32,240 nucleotides of DNA from Rhodobacter sp. (GTDB lineage: Bacteria > Pseudomonadota > Alphaproteobacteria > Rhodobacterales > Rhodobacteraceae), in assembly GCA_020251025.1 (NCBI GenBank), contig JADCDI010000077.1, positions 1 to 32,240 on the forward strand, read 5' to 3'. A program made the translations under genes and the position numbers. The notes beneath the pieces were generated by a model that worked only from the letters and a program-made list of their open reading frames with translations, did no database searches and was not told where the DNA came from. Position 1 is the first letter of the stretch. Each line of letters begins with the position of its first letter. This document shows, in pieces, positions 27,430 through 32,240 of the stretch.

Positions 27430-28467
27430 TCAGGTTTCGAACAGGTCCGGCTGCGGCCCGCTGCGGGGCGGCTCCAGCCCCAGATGCCGCCAGGCCCGTG
27501 CCGCAAGCATCCGCCCGCGCGGCGTGCGCTGCAACAGCCCCTGCTGCAGCAGGAAGGGTTCGATGACCTCTTCGATCGCGTCGCGCGACTCTGACAGGGC
27601 GGCGGCAATCGTCTCGACCCCGGCGGGCCCGCCGCCGTAATGTTCTGCCAGCAGGGTCAGATAGCGCCGGTCAGCCCCGTCCAGCCCCAGATGGTCAACG
27701 CCAAGCCGGGTCAGCGCGCTGTCGGCAATCGCCCGCGTCAGCCTGCCGTCGCCCCCGACCAGCACGAAATCCACCACCCGCCGCAAGAGCCGCCCGGCAA
27801 TGCGCGGGGTCCCGCGCGCGCGTCTGGCGATCTCGCGGCAGCCCTCGGGATCGGCGGCGATCCCCAGCAGGCGCGCACCGCGCGTGACGATCTCGTGCAG
27901 CTCATCCTCGGTATAGAACTGCAGCCGGGTCGGGATGCCGAAACGGTCGCGCAGCGGGGTGGTCAGCAGGCCCAGCCGCGTCGTGGCCCCGACCAGCGTG
28001 AAGGGCTGCAGATCGATGCGCACCGTACGCGCCGCCGGACCTTCGCCGATGACCAGATCCAGCGCGAAATCTTCCATCGCCGGGTAAAGCACCTCTTCCA
28101 CAATCGGCGACAGGCGGTGAATCTCGTCGATGAACAGCACATCGCGCGGTTCCAGATTGGTCAGGATCGCGGCCAGATCACCCGGTCTGGCCAGTACCGG
28201 CCCCGATGTCATCCGAAAGCCGACGCCAAGTTCGCGGGCCATGATCTGTGCCAGCGTTGTCTTGCCCAGCCCCGGGGGGCCATGAAACAGGGCATGATCC
28301 ATCGCCTCGCCCCGCATCCGGGCGCTGTCGATGAAGACGCGCAGGTTCGCCCGCGCCTCGGCCTGGCCGATGAACTCTTCCAGGGCCTGGGGGCGCAGGG
28401 CGCGGTCCGAATCCTCGGGCAGGGGTGCCGGGCGCAGGGCGGGGTCTGGGTGTGGGACCGGGGTCAT
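27430..28467 (-). CDS. ruvB: Holliday junction branch-migration ATPase RuvB
   Basis: This 345-residue hexameric AAA+ motor drives branch migration with RuvA. Walker A is [10 protein letters not shown], Walker B is LFIDEIHRL, sensor 1 is [11 protein letters not shown], and the arginine finger region is [12 protein letters not shown]. The C-terminal winged-helix domain contains [18 protein letters not shown]. The ATG at 28467 sits 5 bases after a perfect GTTC-N7-GTTC sequence, so ruvB may have its own SOS control. It is separated from ruvA by 139 bases, unlike the overlapping ruvC-ruvA pair. Confidence 0.97.
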   Translation of the reverse strand: MTPVPHPDPALRPAPLPEDSDRALRPQALEEFIGQAEARANLRVFIDSARMRGEAMDHALFHGPPGLGKTTLAQIMARELGVGFRMTSGPVLARPGDLAAILTNLEPRDVLFIDEIHRLSPIVEEVLYPAMEDFALDLVIGEGPAARTVRIDLQPFTLVGATTRLGLLTTPLRDRFGIPTRLQFYTEDELHEIVTRGARLLGIAADPEGCREIARRARGTPRIAGRLLRRVVDFVLVGGDGRLTRAIADSALTRLGVDHLGLDGADRRYLTLLAEHYGGGPAGVETIAAALSESRDAIEEVIEPFLLQQGLLQRTPRGRMLAARAWRHLGLEPPRSGPQPDLFET

Positions 28468-28471
28468 GGCG

Positions 28472-28486
28472 GAACATTCCCTGAAC
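28472..28486 (-). promoter_or_regulatory. LexA box before ruvB
   Basis: On the minus strand this reads GTTC-AGGGAAT-GTTC, a perfect match to the alphaproteobacterial LexA site GTTC-N7-GTTC. It ends 5 bases before the ruvB ATG, and its spacer holds AGGGAA, the best ribosome-site candidate. Binding would block a ruvB-proximal promoter or elongation. Confidence 0.6.
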
Positions 28487-28606
28487 TTTCACCGCGATGC
28501 AAGGCCCGGCTTGAAGACTGCGGCCAGCTTGCGATGCCGGGCCATGCCCGAAACTCATCGGTGCCCCGCCTGCATCGCCCCCTTGCGGCGCTGCGCGGGC
28601 TGCCGC

Positions 28607-29287
28607 TCAGGCTTTCGGGGCCAGCCGCCGCAGCGCCATCCGGATCAGCGCGGGCGTATCGGCCTCGGGCGCGTCCCCGGCCGCCAAAGCCACCGCCTGC
28701 GCGGCATCCGCGGGCGAATAGCCCAGGTTGGCCAGGGCCGAAAGCGCGTCGGCGGCAAATCCTGCGCGGGTCTGCGCCGCCGAAGGGGCCATCGGTTTCC
28801 GGTCAGGGGCCGCTGCGGGCCCCGGATCGGGGTCCGGCATATCGCTAAAGGCAGCAGCAGACAGCGCCGCCCCCTGTGCCATCACCGACGGGGCCTTGGC
28901 CTTCAGTTCCAGCACCACCCGCTGCGCCAGCTTCGGCCCGATGCCGGGCGCGGCCTGGATCGCACGCGCATCGCCCAGCGTGATCGCCCGCGCAACGCCT
29001 TCGGGGCCAAGCGCCCCCAGAATCGACAGGCCCGCCTTCGCGCCGATGCCCTGCACCGTCGTCAGCAGCCGGTGCCATTCCTTTTCCAGCAGGCTGGGAA
29101 AGCCGAAGAGCTGCAACAGGTCTTCGCGCACCACCAGTTCGGTGTAAAGCGCCACCGCCTCGCCCGGGCGCGGCAGTGCCGCAAGAGTGCGGTCCGAAAC
29201 ATAAACGATATAGCCGACCCCGCGCACATCGATCAGCACATGATCCTGTGCGCGGTAATCCAGCCGCCCCGACAGCCGCCCGATCAT
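28607..29287 (-). CDS. ruvA: Holliday junction DNA-binding protein RuvA
   Basis: This 226-residue protein forms tetramers that hold the four-way junction and load RuvB. Domain I ([29 protein letters not shown] in part) is an OB fold. Domain II has the helix-hairpin-helix motifs [17 protein letters not shown] and [21 protein letters not shown] flexible Pro/Ala linker precedes domain III ([21 protein letters not shown]), which contacts RuvB. Its ATG overlaps the ruvC stop by 4 bases. Confidence 0.96.
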   Translation of the reverse strand: MIGRLSGRLDYRAQDHVLIDVRGVGYIVYVSDRTLAALPRPGEAVALYTELVVREDLLQLFGFPSLLEKEWHRLLTTVQGIGAKAGLSILGALGPEGVARAITLGDARAIQAAPGIGPKLAQRVVLELKAKAPSVMAQGAALSAAAFSDMPDPDPGPAAAPDRKPMAPSAAQTRAGFAADALSALANLGYSPADAAQAVALAAGDAPEADTPALIRMALRRLAPKA

Positions 29288-29808
29288 CGGACTGCCCCGG
29301 CAGAACCGCCGGCCCTGTCAAGCGCGGCCATGAAGCGGCCCGCCGATTGCAGGTGATGGGCGTGGCAGATCGCCACCGCCAGCGCATCGGCGGCGTCCGG
29401 GCCGGTGATCGACACCCCGGGCAGATGCAGGCGCACCATATGTTCGATCTGCACCTTGGCCGCATGTCCCACGCCGACCACCGTCTTCTTCACGGCGTTG
29501 GGGGCGTATTCCCCCACCGTCAGGCCGAACTGCGCCGGCACCAGCAGGGCAATGGCCCGCGCCTGGCCCAGCTTCAGCGTGGCCACGGCATCCTTGTTGA
29601 CGAAGGTGTGCTCCACGGCGGCGGCCTGCGGTGCAAAGCGCTGCAGGACGTCGGTCAGCTGCACGTGCAGGCTCAGCAGCCTGCCGGCCAGATCGCCCGA
29701 ACTGGAATGGCAAATGCCGTTCGCCACATGTGACAGGCGCGCACCCGCCACGTCGATCAGCCCCCAGCCAAGGTTTCGCAACCCCGGATCGATGCCCAGA
29801 ACCCTCAT
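29284..29808 (-). CDS. ruvC: Holliday junction resolvase RuvC
   Basis: This 174-residue endonuclease cleaves Holliday junctions symmetrically. The four acidic residues fall at D7 (RVLGIDPGL), E66 (AAVEHTFV), D138 and D141 ([11 protein letters not shown]), the same numbers as in E. coli RuvC. That numbering supports the start at ATG 29808 behind AGGCGG over the longer frame from 29850. It is the first gene of ruvC-ruvA-(gap)-ruvB. Confidence 0.96.
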   Translation of the reverse strand: MRVLGIDPGLRNLGWGLIDVAGARLSHVANGICHSSSGDLAGRLLSLHVQLTDVLQRFAPQAAAVEHTFVNKDAVATLKLGQARAIALLVPAQFGLTVGEYAPNAVKKTVVGVGHAAKVQIEHMVRLHLPGVSITGPDAADALAVAICHAHHLQSAGRFMAALDRAGGSAGAVR

Positions 29809-29846
29809 GCTGCCGCCTGTCACCCCTTCGGTTCTGGTAACGGTTA

Positions 29847-29861
29847 GCACGAATGGCGAAC
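29847..29861 (-). promoter_or_regulatory. LexA-like box before ruvC
   Basis: On the minus strand this reads GTTC-GCCATTC-GTGC, one mismatch from GTTC-N7-GTTC, and lies 39 bases before the ruvC start, where an operator would be expected. Confidence 0.4.
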
Positions 29862-30114
29862 ATCAGCCAGCCGCCTTGGCATCGGCTGCCGCAGCCGATG
29901 CTGCGGCTGCAAATCGCGACATGTTGGCGCGCGAAACCGACACGTCGCTGTCAGGCCCCTTGAAACAATGACAAAATCATGAACAAAGCCATGCGCGCCA
30001 TGCATGGGCGACATGTCTTGACCCCGGCTTGTTTTGCACCTGCAGCACAGCTAGATCGCAGCGCAAGGGCGAACAACGCCCGCAAATCAGGCACTGTATA
30101 AAGGATCATTGATC
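29862..30114 (+). promoter_or_regulatory. Upstream region of the DUF1127 gene
   Basis: It holds a perfect 10-bp stem with a CCG loop (29879-29901), a 10-bp palindrome CCATGCATGG (29998-30007), and a GGGCG/CGCCC hairpin (30067-30081). TATAAA at 30097-30102 lies only 12 bases before the start codon and overlaps the AAAGGA ribosome site, so it is unlikely to be the -10 element. TTGTTT (30029-30034) with CTAGAT (30051-30056) is a weak alternative at 16-base spacing. Confidence 0.35.
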
Positions 30115-30315
30115 ATGGCCGCCTTTGAAACGACCCGTCCGGCACCGTTCGGTGCGACATCGGCCTACCACTTCATCCAGTTTGTCAGCAACGTGTTGGG
30201 GACGGTAAAGGGCTGGAACGACGCCCGCGTGACGCGCAAGGCGCTGTCGGCCCTGTCTGACCGCGAACTGGATGATATCGGCCTGTGCCGGGGCGATATC
30301 GATCGCATCGGCTGA
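30115..30315 (+). CDS. Small DUF1127 protein
   Basis: This 66-residue protein ends in the DUF1127 (YjiS-like) motif: WNDARVTRKALSALSDRELDDIGLCRGDIDRIG in shortened form, with the L-S-D-R-E-L-D-D-I-G core at about residues 47-57. The family's Arg-rich helix is thought to bind RNA in some members, and in R. sphaeroides a DUF1127 protein is encoded upstream of stress-induced CcsR small RNAs. The ATG at 30115 follows AAAGGA; an upstream TTG at 30109 is rejected. A row of hairpins follows immediately. Confidence 0.85.
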   Translation: MAAFETTRPAPFGATSAYHFIQFVSNVLGTVKGWNDARVTRKALSALSDRELDDIGLCRGDIDRIG

Positions 30316-30396
30316 CCCGGAAAGGGGTCTTGCCGCGACCGCAGCTTTGCGGATCGCAGGGAAAAGGCCGCGCCCGCCACCGGGGCTGCGGCCTTT
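30314..30396 (+). ncRNA. Possible 3'-UTR small RNA of the DUF1127 gene
   Basis: Three stems follow in order: GACCC/GGGTC (30314-30318/30325-30329, overlapping the stop), GCGACCGCA with TGCGG-(A)-TCGC (30335-30357), and the terminator at 30363-30396. Total length is about 80 bases. The arrangement resembles DUF1127-linked CcsR RNAs, but their CCUCCUCCC loop motif is not present, so the call is tentative. Confidence 0.35.
30363..30396 (+). terminator. Intrinsic terminator after DUF1127
   Basis: AAAGGCCGC (30363-30371) pairs perfectly with GCGGCCTTT (30388-30396), followed by CGTATTTG. The T-containing right arm makes it the most classical terminator in the window. Confidence 0.75.
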
Positions 30397-30811
30397 CGTA
30401 TTTGCGGGGGTCGGGCCCTCGGCCGGGCCACCGGCCCGCCGGTGGGTTGCGATGACCGATGATCGCCGGACTGGCCTGCATCCGCCAGCCGCCCGAAGGC
30501 GTCAGTCTTTGCCGGACAGGTGGGGCCGCGCCTGTCCGGCGCAGGGCGCAGCGCCCGTCTTGTCGTGACCGGCACCTTCAGCCAAAGCGTTGCGGCCACG
30601 GGCAAGACCGGCGCGCCACCCGGCAGGCCTGCACCGCAGGTTCCGGTCGCTTCCCGGCCAAAGCCCTGGCACCGCGCGGCGTCGCCGCGCGTGATCCGCC
30701 CGGACGGGCCGCCAAGGTCGGGGCTGCGCGCAATCGGTCATCAGACCACAGGGTGCCCGCCGCGGGTCCGGAAAGGCCATGCTCAAGGCCGAACGCCGAG
30801 AGGGGATCGCG
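30397..30811. other. Gene-free stretch with inverted repeats
   Basis: No frame here has a recognisable translation. Hairpins are CCACCGG/CCGGTGG (30428-30445), the 10-bp repeat at 30511-30540, and CGCGCGGC/GCCGCGCG (30673-30691). The last may terminate prmA transcripts on the minus strand, although it lies 120 bases beyond the stop. Confidence 0.5.
30511..30540. repeat. Perfect 10-bp inverted repeat
   Basis: GCCGGACAGG and CCTGTCCGGC flank a 10-base spacer. There is no T-run on either side, so it looks more like an operator or REP-type element than a terminator. Confidence 0.6.
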
Positions 30812-31681
30812 TCAGCCGCGCTGAAGGACCAGCGTGCACCATTCGCCGATGTCTTCGCGCTGGCGCAGTGTGAAGCCCGCCGCAGCATAGGCGGCCTGCA
30901 CGGCGTCGGCCTGCACGACCAGCAAGCCGGACAGAACGGCAAGCCCGCCGCTTGCGATATGGTCGGCCATCGCCGGGGCAAGTTCGATCAGCGGGCCTTT
31001 CAGGATGTTGGCGAACACCAGATCAAAGGGTGCCGCCGCAGCCAGACGCGGATGCCCGAAGCCGGCGGCCTCCAGGCAATCGATGCGGTCCTCCAGACCG
31101 TTGACCTGCAGATTGGCCCGCGCCACGTCGACCGCAACCGGATCAATGTCAGAGGCGATGACCCGACCGGGACAGACCCGCGCGGCGGCCATCGCCAGCA
31201 CGGCGGTGCCGCAGCCGATATCGGCCACGTTCCGCGCAGCGAACCCCTCGTCCACCAGCCGGTCAAGCGCCCGCAGACAGCCCAGTGTCGTGCCGTGGTG
31301 CCCGGTGCCAAAGGCCACCGTCGCTTCGATCAGCAGGGCAATCCGCCCCTTGGGCACCTTGTCGGCGTCATGGCTGCCATAGACAAAGAACCGCCCCGCC
31401 TCAACCGGGGTCAGTTCGCGGCGCACCTTGGCGACCCAGTCGGTTTCCGGCAGTTCGGACAGCGCAAAGGGCTGCGCCCTGAACGCCATCGCCAGCAGCG
31501 TCAGGGCGATGTCATCGGGTGCTTGCAGGAAATAGCCGCCGACCTCCCACAGGCCCGAGCCGTCCTCGATCTCGAACACGCCCACCCCGGCGGGTGACGG
31601 TGTCAGGTCTTCCATGGCCCGGGCCAGGGCTTCGGCGGCATCCTGCCCCGCCAGGCTGGTCAGCGCGGTATAGGTGGGCAT
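30812..31681 (-). CDS. prmA: Ribosomal protein L11 methyltransferase
   Basis: This 289-residue SAM-dependent enzyme trimethylates ribosomal protein L11. The N-terminal L11-recognition domain is followed by the methyltransferase fold with AFGTGHHGTT, the SAM motif VADIGCGTAVLAMAAA, ASDIDPVAVDVARANLQVNG and the catalytic-region FANILKGPLIELAP. The ATG at 31681 has AAGGAAGGA upstream; the longer frame to 31747 lacks homology-like sequence. No partner gene is adjacent. Confidence 0.94.
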   Translation of the reverse strand: MPTYTALTSLAGQDAAEALARAMEDLTPSPAGVGVFEIEDGSGLWEVGGYFLQAPDDIALTLLAMAFRAQPFALSELPETDWVAKVRRELTPVEAGRFFVYGSHDADKVPKGRIALLIEATVAFGTGHHGTTLGCLRALDRLVDEGFAARNVADIGCGTAVLAMAAARVCPGRVIASDIDPVAVDVARANLQVNGLEDRIDCLEAAGFGHPRLAAAAPFDLVFANILKGPLIELAPAMADHIASGGLAVLSGLLVVQADAVQAAYAAAGFTLRQREDIGEWCTLVLQRG

Positions 31682-32240
31682 GGGCCGATCCTTCCTTGGG
31701 CAGGGGCGGCGATAGCCTGCGCAGGGCGGCAACGTCAAGCGCCGCACCGGGCAGCCGGGGGCAATGGCATCTGACCGGTGACTGATCTTGCAAAGGCTTG
31801 GACCATGCGGATGGCTTCCGGGTTGGCCGGATGGCGATTCCGGGTCCTGTGGTTCCGGGGATGTTCAGGGCGGGTTTTCGGATTGCTGCGGGGTTTTCCG
31901 GGCCATGGTCTTTTCGGCCTCTGGCGCGGTCTTCGTCGGGGGTGACGTCGGGCACCCGCTGCAGGCTGTCTTCGGTGGCCCGGCGGACGCGGACGGCTTT
32001 GGCGCAAGCTGCGGCGGAGAGTGGCGCAGCGGAAAGGTGATATCGGGGGGAGCGAGTGGTTTCTTCCGCCGCGCGCCACCCCGGCGGTGACGCGGGCGCT
32101 GGTCCCGGGGCCGGGGCACCGGTGGGTGACCGGGGCGGTGCGGTTGGGTAAAGAGCCTGTCCAGGGCATGGATCAGGGCCTGGGGCCATTGAAGCGGTGA
32201 TGGTGCTGTCGTCAGTGTGGGCGGGAACAGGAAACGCGAC
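31682..32240. other. Right-edge stretch without a recognisable gene
   Basis: Apart from the prmA ribosome site and presumed promoter at its left end, I see nothing supported. Open frames on both strands give low-complexity Arg/Pro/Gly-rich translations. A degraded gene or a gene whose start lies beyond the window cannot be excluded. GGGCGGGAACAGGAAACGC at 32219-32237 resembles bases 205-223 with one mismatch. Confidence 0.5.

Noticed and set aside
29809-29850. N-terminal extension of RuvC to 29850
   Set aside because: Starting at 29808 gives catalytic residues D7, E66, D138 and D141 exactly as in E. coli RuvC, and it has a better ribosome site.
31788-32090. Gly/Ser/Cys-rich plus-strand frame near the right edge
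   Set aside because: No motif, no ribosome site of note, overlapping alternative frames on both strands.

Overview
The window is a GC-rich chromosomal segment that looks like a member of the Rhodobacterales (Rhodobacter/Paracoccus-like Alphaproteobacteria). The evidence is the gene content (mreBCD-mrdA-rodA, an iron-sulfur photolyase of the PhrB/CryB type, ruvCAB, a DUF1127 small protein), frequent GTG starts, LexA-type GTTC-N7-GTTC sites, and intergenic repeats containing GATATTTGTGAACAG. No database search was run. Family names come from motifs and overall protein resemblance.

Layout. Bases 1-813 hold no convincing gene but are full of strong hairpins, including a diverged 90-bp direct repeat. 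nadE (minus) and a secreted MORN-repeat protein (plus) are divergent. The MORN gene converges on an SDR-photolyase pair (minus). Then come a leucine-rich leader peptide with mutually exclusive RNA stems and leuA. Next is the complete elongasome operon mreB-mreC-mreD-mrdA(PBP2)-rodA, with a GhrA-like reductase 4 bp behind it. An EamA permease gene broken by one in-frame TAG follows.

From 16.4 to 21.7 kb lies a compact catabolic operon: a glutamine-synthetase-like ligase, an aldehyde dehydrogenase, an iron-type alcohol dehydrogenase and a DadA-like FAD oxidoreductase. My reading is that amino alcohols are gamma-glutamylated and the hydroxyl is then oxidised stepwise to the acid. The FAD enzyme would act on the released amino acid. 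This is the best candidate for a poorly described pathway here; its substrate cannot be read from sequence.

The second half holds a nucleotide-sugar epimerase (UDP-glucuronate epimerase type) and epmA, which converge with overlapping stops. efp is divergent from epmA. A D-2-hydroxyacid dehydrogenase with an altered active-site segment, a secreted SH3 protein and a CDF metal transporter follow. ruvC-ruvA-ruvB (minus) has a perfect LexA-like box directly before ruvB and a one-mismatch box before ruvC. A 66-residue DUF1127 protein is followed by a row of hairpins that could be a 3'-UTR small RNA. prmA comes last, and the final 559 bases show no gene.

Basic cell functions dominate (NAD synthesis, leucine synthesis, cell shape, translation factor modification, recombination). 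The accessory interest lies in regulation (leu attenuator, LexA boxes), dispersed structured repeats, the amine/alcohol operon and the broken permease.
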